Shown: positions 18,192 to 27,760 of the stretch, one piece after another
How the letters are laid out: each line of letters opens with the position of its first letter
How positions within the stretch are numbered: the first letter of the stretch is position 1
Notes under the pieces: model-generated
What the model was told of the DNA's origin: nothing
The model's input: only the letters and a program-made list of their open reading frames with translations
The model's database searches: none
Assembly (NCBI RefSeq): GCF_947497125.1
Contig: NZ_CANMFI010000005.1
Span: forward strand, 62,001 to 126,000
Reading direction: 5' to 3'
DNA length: 64,000 bases
Source: an uncultured Polaribacter sp.
GTDB lineage: Bacteria; Bacteroidota; Bacteroidia; Flavobacteriales; Flavobacteriaceae
Translations under genes and position numbers: made by a program

Positions 18192-18899
18192 ATGATGAAA
18201 AAAACAACCTTATTTATAGTTCTTCTGTTTGCCGTTAAAGTGTATTCTCAAGAAATTACAGGAAATCAGTTGCTTGAAAAAGCAATACAATACCACGACC
18301 CAAATAATAATTGGGCTACTTTTAAAGGAAGTTTTAAGGTTGTTATGGAAACTCCTAAATCACCCAAAAGAATTAGTGAAATATCAATTGATTTACAAGA
18401 ACAGTTTTTTTCTTTGAAAACTAAAAGAGGTACTAATAACACAACATATAAAATTGACAAAAATGAGGTTATTATAAGTTTTAATGGAGAAACCGATTTA
18501 TCTTCAACTACTTTAGAGAAAAATAATTTAAGTAAAGACCGTGCAAAAATGTATCAGAATTATTACACCTATTTGTATGGTTTGCCAATGAAGTTAAAAG
18601 ATACAGGCACAATCATTCATCAAAAAGTAGCACGCAAAAAATTTAAAGGAAAAGAGTATCTAGTTTTAAAAGCAACCTATACCAAAGCAGTTGGTAAAGA
18701 TACTTGGTACTTTTATTTTAACCCTAAAACCTTTGCTATGGAAGTGTATCAATTTTTTAAAGAAACAGAAAATAGTGGAGAATACATTTTGTTATCTGGT
18801 ATAGAAACAATTAATGATATTAAAATACCTAAAAATAGAGCTTGGTATTATAATAAAGACAACAAATATTTAGGAACAGATATTTTATCAACTTACTAA
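18192..18899 (+). CDS. DUF6503 family secreted protein
   Basis: 235-aa protein with a signal peptide (cleavage after VYSQ), so exported. The pattern LEKAIQYHDPNNNWATFKGSF followed by beta strands, and the ending with DTWYFYFNPKTF and GSTE-like strands, match the Bacteroidota DUF6503 family (unknown function, LolA-like fold suspected). The stop codon is immediately followed by the ATG of the CLC gene, so the two are translationally coupled. A second in-frame Met (MMKK) makes the start uncertain by one codon. Confidence 0.82.
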   Translation: MMKKTTLFIVLLFAVKVYSQEITGNQLLEKAIQYHDPNNNWATFKGSFKVVMETPKSPKRISEISIDLQEQFFSLKTKRGTNNTTYKIDKNEVIISFNGETDLSSTTLEKNNLSKDRAKMYQNYYTYLYGLPMKLKDTGTIIHQKVARKKFKGKEYLVLKATYTKAVGKDTWYFYFNPKTFAMEVYQFFKETENSGEYILLSGIETINDIKIPKNRAWYYNKDNKYLGTDILSTY

Positions 18900-20681
18900 A
18901 TGTCATCAATAAGTAAATTACTAAAAAAGGTTTTAATTTGGAGATATAAATATATTTCTGAAAGACAATTTGTCTATATTTTAAGTGTTTTTGTAGGTTT
19001 TTTAGCCGGTTTTGGTACCGTTTTACTTAAAAACATTACGCATTATATACAATTATTATTATCCGTTAATTTTTTAAAAGAATCTAAAAACTCATTATAC
19101 TTTATATTCCCTATAATTGGGTTGCTAATTGTTGCAATTATTAAAAAAACATGGCTCAAAAAACATATTGGTCATGGTATTTCTACCACCTTACACGCAA
19201 TTTCTAAAAGAAAAGGAATCATACCAAAATACAATATCTATGCATCATTAATTACTGCTCCAATTACGGTTGGTTTTGGAGGTTCTGTAGGACTACAAGG
19301 ACCAGCAGTAAGCGCAGGAACAGCTTTAGCATCTTACACCTCTAAGCTACTCCATTTAAACACAAAAACAAGAATGCTACTAATTGGCTGTGCAACTGCA
19401 GGCGCTATGTCTTCTATGTTTAAAGCACCTATTGCAGGTATTATTTTTGCACTAGAGGTATTTAGTTTAGACATTGCTTTTGTTTCTTTGGTGCCACTTT
19501 TACTGGCATCTGTAGCAGCTATTGTAACCTCGTATCTTTTTCTTGGGTCTGATGTTTTATTAGGTTTTGAACTGAATGATAAATTCGAAATTAATGAACT
19601 TGGTTTCTATGCCATTTTTGGAGTTTTTACAGGTATTATTTCGGTTTATTTTTCGGTGGTCTATTTTGCCATTAGAAAATTCTTTTATCAATTTCAAAAA
19701 CGGTTTACTCGGTTAATTTTAGGCAGTGTAATTATTGGTGGTATTTTATATTTAATTCCTTCATTGTACGGTGAGGGTTACGGATTGATCAATAATTTAT
19801 TAAAAGGAAATCATATTGCAGCTATAGGAAATACGCCCTTTTCATTTGATCACAATAATGTTTGGAGCATCATTCTTATTTTACTGCTCATAACCTTTTT
19901 TAAAGCTATTGCAATGAGTACAACCTTTGCTGCAGGTGGTGTTGGTGGTATTTTTATTCCTACATTGGTCATGGGCGCTTCATTAGGCAATGCCTTTGGT
20001 AAAATAATTAACAATATGGGCTTGGGCTTCGAAGTATCTGAAGCAAATTTTACACTAATTGGCATGACAGGCTTAATGGCTGGTGTTTTACACGCACCAC
20101 TTACCGCCATATTTTTAATTGCAGAAATTACAGGCGGCTATGACTTATTTGTTCCCCTAATGCTGGTTGCGGCAATTTCATTTTCATTTACAAAATATTT
20201 TGTTTCTAACTCAATTTACACCTACAAATTGGCCCAAAGAGGTGAACTCATTACACATAATAAAGACAAAAATGTAATGATGATGATGCAAATAGACAAC
20301 CTTATAGAAACCAATTTTAAAGCTGTACAACCAGAAATGAAATTGGGTGAAATGCTAAAAAAAATAGTAACAAAATCTTCTAGAAATATTTTTCCGGTTG
20401 TAAATAAAAACAATCAATTTTTAGGCATCGTTCTGTTAGACGATATTAGACCTGTAATGTTCGACACCGAAATTTACAACTCAGTTACCATAGATGCTTT
20501 TCTAAAAGCAGCTCCAGAAATTATTAACGAAACCGATTCTATAGAAAAAATAATGGATAAATTTAAAGACAGCAATGCCTGGAATTTACCTGTTGTAAAA
20601 GAAGGTGTTTACAAAGGTTTTATTTCTAAATCTAAACTACTTACTGCCTATAGAAATAAACTGATAGAGGTAACAAGTTAG
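18900..20681 (+). CDS. CLC family chloride channel/transporter with CBS domains
   Basis: 593-aa integral membrane protein of the CLC family with a C-terminal CBS pair (residues ~455-585). The anion-binding motifs are partly changed: the first reads GHGIS (usual GSGIP), the second reads GLQGP (usual GxEGP), and the third, GGIFIP, is intact. The gating glutamate of motif two is therefore glutamine. In studied CLC exchangers, changing this Glu to Gln removes proton coupling, so this protein may be a passive channel (inference). It is coupled to the DUF6503 gene with no gap. Confidence 0.93.
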   Translation: MSSISKLLKKVLIWRYKYISERQFVYILSVFVGFLAGFGTVLLKNITHYIQLLLSVNFLKESKNSLYFIFPIIGLLIVAIIKKTWLKKHIGHGISTTLHAISKRKGIIPKYNIYASLITAPITVGFGGSVGLQGPAVSAGTALASYTSKLLHLNTKTRMLLIGCATAGAMSSMFKAPIAGIIFALEVFSLDIAFVSLVPLLLASVAAIVTSYLFLGSDVLLGFELNDKFEINELGFYAIFGVFTGIISVYFSVVYFAIRKFFYQFQKRFTRLILGSVIIGGILYLIPSLYGEGYGLINNLLKGNHIAAIGNTPFSFDHNNVWSIILILLLITFFKAIAMSTTFAAGGVGGIFIPTLVMGASLGNAFGKIINNMGLGFEVSEANFTLIGMTGLMAGVLHAPLTAIFLIAEITGGYDLFVPLMLVAAISFSFTKYFVSNSIYTYKLAQRGELITHNKDKNVMMMMQIDNLIETNFKAVQPEMKLGEMLKKIVTKSSRNIFPVVNKNNQFLGIVLLDDIRPVMFDTEIYNSVTIDAFLKAAPEIINETDSIEKIMDKFKDSNAWNLPVVKEGVYKGFISKSKLLTAYRNKLIEVTS

Positions 20682-20692
20682 TTTTTTTTGAA

Positions 20693-20786
20693 GCTATTTC
20701 CTGCTTTCGTTACTCGCTTGCCGATAAAAATCGGCAGAGCTCAAACACACCACTCAATCAGGGCTAAACTTGTTTGCTAGCTTCTG
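20693..20786. repeat. Interspersed intergenic repeat (candidate)
   Basis: The segment begins AGCTATTTCCTGCTTTCG, contains the hairpin GCCGATAAAAATCGGC and ends GCTAGCTTCTG. It has the look of a short interspersed repeat of Flavobacteriaceae, lying between convergent genes. Only one copy is present in this window. Confidence 0.4.
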
Positions 20787-20863
20787 TTTTTATTTTAAAT
20801 GAAGTGATTTATATCTAAAAAAAGCTAGTAATAGCTCAAAAAATTACCTCAATATCAGACTAC

Positions 20864-21838
20864 TTATTTATTCAGAAAAGTAACTACCAAATCAGGAAAA
20901 TCTGTAAAAGCACCATCTACATTAGCATCAATTAAAAGAGTTTGCATCATAGCATCAAAAGAAGAAAACTCATCTAATTGGTCTGCCCTAAAAGTATACG
21001 GATGCACTTTTAAACCAAGAGCATGTGCATCAGAAACCAAAGATGTAAACTGCCATTTTTCTTGAACTTTTCTATCTAACACTTGCTTATACCAAGGGCC
21101 AATACCATCTGCATAACTTGCAAAATGTTTTAAGTTATTTACCTCTTCTGGAAATTCCATTAACTGCACCAAAAACAAATCAGACTTTAATTCAACACGA
21201 ATTCTCTCTAATTCTTTCGCATCAAAACATTGTAAATTGCAAGCATCTTTTTTGGTGGTGTAACCATATTCAGACAATATTTGCAATACAATTTCTGTAA
21301 GCTGCTTGCCTTCTTTTGCATGAAATGCTGGGTCTTTAATTTCTGGATAAATTCCGATTTTTTTCCCAGTAGCTTGGTTCAAACCCTGAATCAATTCTAT
21401 TTCTTGCTGTAACGAGTGTAATTTAAAAGTACCTTTCTCTTTCGGAAATCTATTCGGATAAAATTGTTTGCCTGTAACAGGATCAAAACGTTCAGAAACA
21501 GCCAGAGTTTGTAATTCTTCAAAAGTAAAATCAATTACATAATACCTATGATCGTTTCTCTTTCTATCTGCAAACTTTGTAGCAACATCGGTAACGTCAT
21601 CTAAATAAATATCGTGTATTACAATAGGAACATCATCTTTACTTAACACCAAATCTTGTTCAATAAAATCTACATTCATTGCAAATGCCATTGCCTTTGC
21701 CTCTAAAGTGTGTTCTGGCAAATACCCCGATGCGCCTCTATGGGCAATAACTACTTTTGTGTTCATTGGTTGTTGTTTCTTTGGTTGGTTGCATGAAAAA
21801 AAGAGCAACCCCGTTAAAAAAAATAAAATAAACTTCAT
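20864..21838 (-). CDS. Glycerophosphodiester phosphodiesterase lipoprotein
   Basis: 324-aa GDPD-family enzyme that hydrolyses glycerophosphodiesters to glycerol 3-phosphate and an alcohol. The signal peptide has lipobox LFFSC, so it is an envelope lipoprotein. Catalytic landmarks are IAHRGASGYLPEHTLEA (His/Arg and the metal-binding Glu), FIEQDLVLSKDDVPIVIHD and the late EIKDPAFH. It resembles GlpQ in length and in having the extra segment after the second motif. Monocistronic; divergent from the small membrane protein at 21887. Confidence 0.93.
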   Translation of the reverse strand: MKFILFFLTGLLFFSCNQPKKQQPMNTKVVIAHRGASGYLPEHTLEAKAMAFAMNVDFIEQDLVLSKDDVPIVIHDIYLDDVTDVATKFADRKRNDHRYYVIDFTFEELQTLAVSERFDPVTGKQFYPNRFPKEKGTFKLHSLQQEIELIQGLNQATGKKIGIYPEIKDPAFHAKEGKQLTEIVLQILSEYGYTTKKDACNLQCFDAKELERIRVELKSDLFLVQLMEFPEEVNNLKHFASYADGIGPWYKQVLDRKVQEKWQFTSLVSDAHALGLKVHPYTFRADQLDEFSSFDAMMQTLLIDANVDGAFTDFPDLVVTFLNK

Positions 21839-21874
21839 TCTAATTTAATTTAGCATTTAAAGATATAACTTTTG

Positions 21875-21882
21875 TAATTTTG
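21875..21882 (+). promoter_or_regulatory. Promoter -7 element directly before the 79-aa membrane protein
   Basis: TAATTTTG, a TAnnTTTG match, ends four nucleotides before the ATG at 21887; the predicted transcription start coincides with the start codon. Confidence 0.55.
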
Positions 21883-21886
21883 TAGG

Positions 21887-22126
21887 ATGAAATTAGCATT
21901 AAAAATATTATTTATTGTCTTTTTAGTTTGGATGATTACCGGAGGTTATTTAGTAAATACAGCACACGAAAAAGCTCAAATTGTTATGGGATTAGGAGTC
22001 TTATTTTTCTCATTTGTATTTATGCCTTTATTTATTTACTACAGATACAAAGATGGTAAATACAAAAAATACATTTTAAATGACGAAAAGTTAAGAAACG
22101 CTTTTAAACAACAAGGTAAAGATTAG
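21887..22126 (+). CDS. Small two-helix membrane protein
   Basis: 79 aa with two hydrophobic segments (residues ~4-25 and ~34-55) and a basic, probably cytoplasmic tail (YYRYKDGKYKKYILNDEK). I do not recognise a named family; similar short proteins occur in Flavobacteriaceae. The stop overlaps the stop region of the convergent endonuclease gene by 4 bp. A TAnnTTTG element abuts the start codon. Confidence 0.75.
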   Translation: MKLALKILFIVFLVWMITGGYLVNTAHEKAQIVMGLGVLFFSFVFMPLFIYYRYKDGKYKKYILNDEKLRNAFKQQGKD

Positions 22127-23097
22127 TCTTCTTTCTCTAAAAATGCGTAAACCGGAAAATGGTCTGAAAAACCACCTTGATACCAAGGACCAATATAAGT
22201 TCTAAAAGGGCTTCCTTTTAACTTTCCTTTAAATACTTTTAGCCACTTTTTATTAAAAACCTCTGCGTGTTTAAAAGTAAGTGCTCCTGTATTTTGCTCT
22301 AAAAAGTTTTTAGAAAATAAAATCTGATCAAATAAATTCCATTTTCCTTCATAAGTTAAAGATCCAACATGATCTTTATCCCACAAACTATTCATTGGGT
22401 TAATAAAACCTTCGTTTTCAATCAGTTTTACACTTTTACTAGTTGGGTCGTCATTAAAATCGCCCATCACAATAATTTTTGCATTAAAATTTGTATCCCT
22501 AATTGTTTCAATGCCCTTTTTTAAAGTTTTGGCAGCAATCATTCTCTTTGGGTCAGATTCTTCTACTCCTTCTCTTCTAGAAGACCAATGGTTAACAAAA
22601 ACATGAACCATTTCGCCATGTAAATGTCCGGTTACCTCTAAAATATCTCTAGTATAATCCCTTTCACCTTCATCGTTTTCTAAATAAACAGCATGTGTTT
22701 TAGAACCTAAATATTCAAAAAATTGTTTATTGTAAATAAGGGCAACATCAATACCACGCTCATCCGGAGAATCATAATGTACAAAACCATAATGGTGTTT
22801 TTTTAGGTATTTAGATTGCACCAAGTCTTTTACAACCCTAGCATTCTCTACCTCTACCAATCCAACAATTGCTGGCGGAAACTTAGAAACATTTTGCCCT
22901 AATTGAGCAATTACACTCCCTAATTTTTTAAGTTTATCTGTATATCTTTTGTCTGTCCATTGGTTTTTCCCATCCGGAGTATAATCATCATCAAAAGTAG
23001 TTAGGTTATTTAATGTATCAAACAAATTTTCTACATTATAAAAACCAATTGTTGTTTTATTTTTATTCTGTAATCTTCTTTTTAGAAAATCAATCAT
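22123..23097 (-). CDS. Endonuclease/exonuclease/phosphatase family protein
   Basis: 324-aa enzyme of the DNase I-like EEP superfamily. Motifs visible: IGFYNVENLFDTLN (Asn and metal-binding Glu region), IVGLVEVEN, the HVFVNHWSSRREG core, IVMGDFNDDP (GDFN) and the C-terminal SDHFPVYAFL (catalytic His). No clear signal peptide, so it is probably intracellular. The substrate (nucleic acid or phosphodiester) cannot be decided from sequence alone. Confidence 0.92.
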   Translation of the reverse strand: MIDFLKRRLQNKNKTTIGFYNVENLFDTLNNLTTFDDDYTPDGKNQWTDKRYTDKLKKLGSVIAQLGQNVSKFPPAIVGLVEVENARVVKDLVQSKYLKKHHYGFVHYDSPDERGIDVALIYNKQFFEYLGSKTHAVYLENDEGERDYTRDILEVTGHLHGEMVHVFVNHWSSRREGVEESDPKRMIAAKTLKKGIETIRDTNFNAKIIVMGDFNDDPTSKSVKLIENEGFINPMNSLWDKDHVGSLTYEGKWNLFDQILFSKNFLEQNTGALTFKHAEVFNKKWLKVFKGKLKGSPFRTYIGPWYQGGFSDHFPVYAFLEKED

Positions 23098-23218
23098 AAC
23101 TGCATTTTTTGTAAAAGTAACTAAATATTAAACAAGCTAGTTTAAAAATATGAGTGGGATTTTTTATAAAAATATGTTAAAAAATTAGTTTTACCTACTT
23201 TATTAAAAGTATTACTAT

Positions 23219-23316
23219 TATATTTGCATAGAAGATAATTATTATTATTTTTTTGAATTAATTTTGGTTGATTGATTTATGTGGTGTCAAATTTATTTTT
23301 GGCACCATTTTTTTTG
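23219..23316 (+). ncRNA. Orphan transcription unit, candidate small RNA
   Basis: A TATATTTG -7 element (23219-23226) is followed about 55 bp later by a Rho-independent terminator at 23283-23316: stem GGTGTCAAA / TTTGGCACC plus a run of eight T. No ORF lies between them, and no upstream plus-strand gene exists to need the terminator (the neighbour at 22123-23097 is on the other strand). The predicted RNA is about 85 nt, starting near 23233. No known RNA family is recognised. Confidence 0.45.
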
Positions 23317-23404
23317 TTTCAAACTTAATACCGCCAAAATCAACGTAACTTTTATAAAAAACTAGAGAGGTAATTTTTTTGTGTATTTACAATACAAAAC
23401 TTTG

Positions 23405-23412
23405 TATTTTTG
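23405..23412 (+). promoter_or_regulatory. Promoter -7 element directly before hflX
   Basis: TATTTTTG matches TAnnTTTG and ends six nucleotides before the hflX ATG at 23419, so transcription should start at or next to the start codon. It also overlaps the only upstream alternative start (TTG at 23410), which argues for the ATG. Confidence 0.6.
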
Positions 23413-23418
23413 CATTCT

Positions 23419-24639
23419 ATGATAGACGAACGCGAAGTTATTTCTGAAAAAACTGTTTTAATTGGTATTATCTCTCAAAAGCAAGATGAAACCCAATCAA
23501 CCGAATATTTAGACGAATTAGAATTCTTAACATTAACTGCAGGCGGTGTCTCTGTAAAACGTTTTGTGCAAAAAATGGAGAAACCAAACCCTAAAACTTT
23601 TTTAGGTGTTGGTAAATTAGAAGAAGTTAGAGATTTTATTGCCAGTAACAACATAGGTACTGCCATCTTTGATGATGAATTATCACCTGCACAAATACGT
23701 AACATAGAAAAAATTTTAGACTGTAAAATTTTAGATAGAACCAATTTAATCTTAGACATTTTTGCTCAAAGGGCTCAAACAAGCTCTGCAAAAACACAAG
23801 TAGAATTAGCACAGTGCCAATACTTACTACCTAGATTAACCAGACTTTGGACACACTTAGACAAGCAAAAAGGGGGTATCGGAATGCGTGGACCTGGTGA
23901 AACGGAAATAGAAACAGACAGACGTATTATTCGTGATAAAATAAACATCTTAAAAAAGAAGCTAATTACCATCGATAAGCAAATGGGTATACAGCGTAAA
24001 AACCGTGGTAAAATGGTGCGTGTTGCCCTAGTAGGCTATACCAATGTTGGTAAATCTACCTTAATGAATGTAATAAGTAAAAGTGATGTTTTTGCAGAAA
24101 ACAAGCTGTTTGCAACATTAGATACCACTGTTAGAAAAGTGGTTATTAAAAATATTCCTTTTTTACTAACTGATACTGTTGGGTTTATAAGAAAACTACC
24201 AACGCAGTTAGTAGAATCATTTAAATCTACCTTAGATGAAGTTAGAGAAGCCGATCTTTTACTACATGTTGTAGACATTTCTCATCCTAATTTTGAAGAT
24301 CATATTGCCTCTGTAAACAATATTCTAGCAGATATTAAGTGTGCAGACAAACCAACTTTAATGGTTTTTAATAAAATTGATGCCTATTCTTACAAAACTA
24401 TCGATGATGATGATCTTACTACCGAGAAAGGCAAAGAACACTATACGCTTCAAGATTGGAAAAAAACGTGGATGAATGACTATGATGTACCGTCTATATT
24501 TATATCTGCATTGAATAAAAATAACTTAGAAGAATTTAAAGAACAGTCTTATCAAGAAATTAAAAAAATTCACATACAAAGATTTCCGTACAACGATTTC
24601 TTATATTATGAATTTAAAGAAGAAGAATTAGAAGAGTAA
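23419..24639 (+). CDS. hflX: GTPase HflX
   Basis: 406-aa ribosome-associated GTPase that splits stalled or heat-damaged 70S ribosomes. The N-terminal HflX domain contains GVGKLEEVRDFI and IFDDELSPAQIRNIEK; the linker has the signature GIGMRGPGETEIETDRR. G1 is GYTNVGKST, G3 is DTVGFIRKLP and G4 is NKID. The start is the ATG at 23419 (MIDEREV) rather than the TTG three codons upstream, which lies inside the -7 promoter element. Confidence 0.96.
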   Translation: MIDEREVISEKTVLIGIISQKQDETQSTEYLDELEFLTLTAGGVSVKRFVQKMEKPNPKTFLGVGKLEEVRDFIASNNIGTAIFDDELSPAQIRNIEKILDCKILDRTNLILDIFAQRAQTSSAKTQVELAQCQYLLPRLTRLWTHLDKQKGGIGMRGPGETEIETDRRIIRDKINILKKKLITIDKQMGIQRKNRGKMVRVALVGYTNVGKSTLMNVISKSDVFAENKLFATLDTTVRKVVIKNIPFLLTDTVGFIRKLPTQLVESFKSTLDEVREADLLLHVVDISHPNFEDHIASVNNILADIKCADKPTLMVFNKIDAYSYKTIDDDDLTTEKGKEHYTLQDWKKTWMNDYDVPSIFISALNKNNLEEFKEQSYQEIKKIHIQRFPYNDFLYYEFKEEELEE

Positions 24640-24691
24640 AACTTATCTACCTTTTTTATTTATTTTGTAATTAATTTTAGTAAGATTATCA

Positions 24692-25807
24692 TTAATTGGT
24701 CTCATCATTTTTAAGAATGTCTAAATCTTTTAATCGATTTTTCCATGATTCTCTGGCATGAGCTTGTAAATCTGCTACAGAATCACTTTCATCTATAATT
24801 TCTAAACCTAATAATGTTTCTATAACATCTTCTTGAGAAATAAGTCCGCTAACAGAACCATATTCATCTACAACTAACGCAATATGTTCTTTCTCTTTAA
24901 TTAATTTATCAAATAAATTAGGTATTGTTAGCTCTCTATTGGTAATTATAATGTTTCTTTTAATTGATGATAAAAGGGCGTTTCCTTGGCCGTTGATAAT
25001 TGCTTCTAAAAGGTTGTCTTTTAAAAAATATCCAGTTATTTGATCTTCTTTGCCAGAAAAAAGTGGCACTCTAGAATAACGTAATGTTTTGTGGCTGTCA
25101 TAAAAAGATTGTATTGTTTGTTTTTCATCAGCAATTTTTAAGACACTCCTTGGGGTCATTACATCTTTAACTTTCACCTCTTTAAAACGAAGTAAATTTT
25201 TAATAACCTTAGTTTCACTTTCTCTAAAAACACCTTCTTTTTCAGCCATTTCTGTCATCACTAAAAACCCCTCTCTACTTAAAACACTACCATGCCCTTT
25301 GGCTCCAATTAACTTTGTTGTTAACTGTAATAACCATAAAATACCCGTCCATTTTAATGGAAAAATCATTATGTTTAACGCTTTTGATGTAAAATTAGCT
25401 AGCTGTTTCCAATAAGTAGCACCAATTGTTTTGGGTATAATTTCTGATGCGACCAAAATTAAAATAGTCATAATAGTAGAAACAACACCTACCATAATAT
25501 CTTCAGTAATTTGAATTCCAAAAACAGTTTTAACAACCGTTCCATACATTTCTACATAAGCAACTTTTGCTTGTACACCTACTAATATTGCGCCTACAGT
25601 ATGTGCAACTGTATTAATAGTTAAAATTGCAATTAAAGGCTTGTCTACATCTTTTTTAAGCACTTCTAAATTAGTAGCAAAAGCTTCTCCTTCACTTTTT
25701 TTAAGATTGATAAATGTGGGTGTTATACTTAATAAAACAGCTTCTAAAATAGAGCACAAAAATGAAAAGAAAATAGAAATTGTTGCAAATAAAATTAGTA
25801 AGGTCAT
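24692..25807 (-). CDS. CNNM/DUF21 membrane protein with CBS pair
   Basis: 371-aa inner-membrane protein: an N-terminal DUF21 (CNNM transmembrane) domain with three to four helices (residues 1-190), then a CBS pair (residues ~205-345, text VKVKDVMTPRSVLKI and EEYGSVSGLISQEDVIE-like VDEYGSVSGL). The C-terminal CorC_HlyC domain is absent; the protein stops soon after the CBS pair. Relatives take part in magnesium or other cation efflux. Monocistronic on the minus strand, converging on hflX. Confidence 0.9.
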   Translation of the reverse strand: MTLLILFATISIFFSFLCSILEAVLLSITPTFINLKKSEGEAFATNLEVLKKDVDKPLIAILTINTVAHTVGAILVGVQAKVAYVEMYGTVVKTVFGIQITEDIMVGVVSTIMTILILVASEIIPKTIGATYWKQLANFTSKALNIMIFPLKWTGILWLLQLTTKLIGAKGHGSVLSREGFLVMTEMAEKEGVFRESETKVIKNLLRFKEVKVKDVMTPRSVLKIADEKQTIQSFYDSHKTLRYSRVPLFSGKEDQITGYFLKDNLLEAIINGQGNALLSSIKRNIIITNRELTIPNLFDKLIKEKEHIALVVDEYGSVSGLISQEDVIETLLGLEIIDESDSVADLQAHARESWKNRLKDLDILKNDETN

Positions 25808-25843
25808 TCGAATGTTTTTATAATGTAAAAATAGTTAAAAATA

Positions 25844-25874
25844 AAAAACCTCAAGAAAGTAATCTTGAGGTTTT
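25844..25874 (-). terminator. Terminator of the DUF3078/suf-distal transcript
   Basis: Stem AAAACCTCAAG / CTTGAGGTTTT with an eight-base loop, 21 bp beyond the stop of the minus-strand gene ending at 25895. It probably closes the transcript that includes sufE. Confidence 0.88.
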
Positions 25875-25894
25875 GTAAAAATAACTTTTAACAA

Positions 25895-26812
25895 TTAAAA
25901 GGCGTAACTTAAACCTAATAAATAATAAGATTGCAACTTGTTATCTAAAGTGCTAAAAGTAGCATTTGCATCATTAATTAAAGCATTGTTTAAGGCTTCT
26001 TGCTTATTGTTACGTAAACCAACTTCTAAACCAACACCAATCCCTTTCCAGATAGTATATCCAAAAGAGTTTGTCCACGTCCAGTTAGATAAATCTGAAG
26101 AATTATAACTTTGAAACATAGATAAGTTAGATTTTACACTTAAACCACCATATTTATTGGTATAATCTGCAACAATTTTTGCTCCTAAAGAAGATTCAAA
26201 TACTGTATCTCCGTCACTAAAAACAAAGTTGTAGTTTCCTGGATGCATTACAACTACTAAATTGTTAGTTGGCGTCCAAGTTACACCGGCACCTAAATCT
26301 AAATAACCAGGATTGTTAAAATTATCTATTATAGTGGTTCTGTATTCACCTAAAGCAGATAACGCCCATTTTTTATTCAATCTTTTACCATATAAAGAGC
26401 TAATGGTAAAAACATCCGTAGCTGTATCAAACCCTTCGTCTCCAGAAACACCAGATTCATCTAGTTTTACCCAACCTAAATTAATAGCTGCAGAGTTCCT
26501 CCAAAAGAAATCTTCTTGAATTAAATTAGCAAAACCATTTACGGTAACCCCTATATTTCCAGCTTCAGCCGTTGGCGCATTTCTAGCATACCAATTATTA
26601 AACCCAGATAAACTAGCACCTACAGTACCAAAGGCACCTTTTCTCCATCCTGGCAAAGCATCTATTTTTGCTTGTAACGCAGCTACTTCTCCTTTTAATT
26701 TAGCAATTTCAGCATTTTTAGGTGCTTGTTCTGCTTTTAGCTCTTCTGCTGTTTGTGCATTTGTTATGGTGTATAAAAACGATAAAACAACCACTAAAAT
26801 AACTTTCTTCAT
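25895..26812 (-). CDS. DUF3078 family outer-envelope protein, first paralogue
   Basis: 305-aa exported protein: signal peptide ending TNAQ, a short coiled-coil segment (residues ~22-55, EELKAEQAPKNAEIAKLK), then a beta-rich DUF3078 domain with repeated aromatic strands and terminal aromatic residue (ending LGLSYAF), as in outer-membrane barrels. Its function is unknown. It lies 56 bp after a second DUF3078 gene; the two probably arose by duplication and diverged, since only this one carries the coiled coil. Confidence 0.85.
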   Translation of the reverse strand: MKKVILVVVLSFLYTITNAQTAEELKAEQAPKNAEIAKLKGEVAALQAKIDALPGWRKGAFGTVGASLSGFNNWYARNAPTAEAGNIGVTVNGFANLIQEDFFWRNSAAINLGWVKLDESGVSGDEGFDTATDVFTISSLYGKRLNKKWALSALGEYRTTIIDNFNNPGYLDLGAGVTWTPTNNLVVVMHPGNYNFVFSDGDTVFESSLGAKIVADYTNKYGGLSVKSNLSMFQSYNSSDLSNWTWTNSFGYTIWKGIGVGLEVGLRNNKQEALNNALINDANATFSTLDNKLQSYYLLGLSYAF

Positions 26813-26868
26813 ATTTTTTAATTTATTTTTTTTATTATTAAACTTTTACTTTTAAGACAATATTTCTT

Positions 26869-27750
26869 TTAATAAGTCACTTTTTCATGAAAACTATAAT
26901 TTAACCCTAACCCAAACAATTGTCTAAATTGCACTTTACTAGAGGCATTGTCATCTACAATGGTATGAAATGTCATGAGCATTTTAATATTTTTATTGAC
27001 TTTAAAACGAATGTTGGTTAAATAATCTACATCTACATTCCCAACATTAGCTAAATAATCAGAATATAGGGCTAAAATATTTTCCATTTCTACATTATCT
27101 GCAATTGTAAATTTAAAATACCCAGACAAGTTAAAACCCAAACTAAAAGCAGTATTTCTTCCTTCGGATACTCCAAATTTCCCTGAAAAAAAATCACTTA
27201 CAAGCGTATATCTAGCGTTCGCAGGAGCAATATTTATATTTAAATCATCCGATTTTTTCCATAACATCCCAGGACCAAAAGTTAGGTATGCAGGTGCAAA
27301 AAACTCAGACACCAAAGTTTCTGGTGTGGTTTTGTAATTAAAACCTTTTGTATACTGGGTTCTAAAGTTACCGATAAAAGAAAAAAACCAATAGTTGCCT
27401 GTTCTAAGTCCGAACAGTGAATTTATTTCGATACGGTCGTCTGTTTTTCTATATCCTTTATCACTAATATGACTTAATCCGTAACCAGTTATCAACCTAC
27501 TATCCCAGTTAATACCCTTCTTTTTGTAGTTAAAGTCGTAATTTATATTTAAGTTTCCGGCTACGGTGTTTTCTCCTCCAGAAGACCAGTTAGAAAAAGA
27601 AGATTGATTAAAAACGAAAGCAAACCTACCATGAATTTTCCATGTTGGTTGTGGCAGTGTATCTTTTTTCTTTTTTTGAGCATACAAAGCAGAACTACTA
27701 ACTAAGAAAAGCAAAAAGAGGAAACAATTTGTTTTAAAAAAATTAGTCAT
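26869..27750 (-). CDS. DUF3078 family outer-envelope protein, second paralogue
   Basis: About 293-aa exported protein. The frame is open to 27843, inside the upstream DUF2480 gene, but the ATG at 27750 (MTNFFKTNCFLFLLFLVSSS) gives a proper signal peptide and starts just after the DUF2480 stop. The mature part has the DUF3078 text FVFNQSSFSNWSSGGENTVAG and many amphipathic strands, so an outer-membrane barrel is likely. The function is unknown. Part of the suf-distal gene cluster. Confidence 0.85.
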   Translation of the reverse strand: MTNFFKTNCFLFLLFLVSSSALYAQKKKKDTLPQPTWKIHGRFAFVFNQSSFSNWSSGGENTVAGNLNINYDFNYKKKGINWDSRLITGYGLSHISDKGYRKTDDRIEINSLFGLRTGNYWFFSFIGNFRTQYTKGFNYKTTPETLVSEFFAPAYLTFGPGMLWKKSDDLNINIAPANARYTLVSDFFSGKFGVSEGRNTAFSLGFNLSGYFKFTIADNVEMENILALYSDYLANVGNVDVDYLTNIRFKVNKNIKMLMTFHTIVDDNASSKVQFRQLFGLGLNYSFHEKVTY

Positions 27751-27760
27751 TAATGTAATC

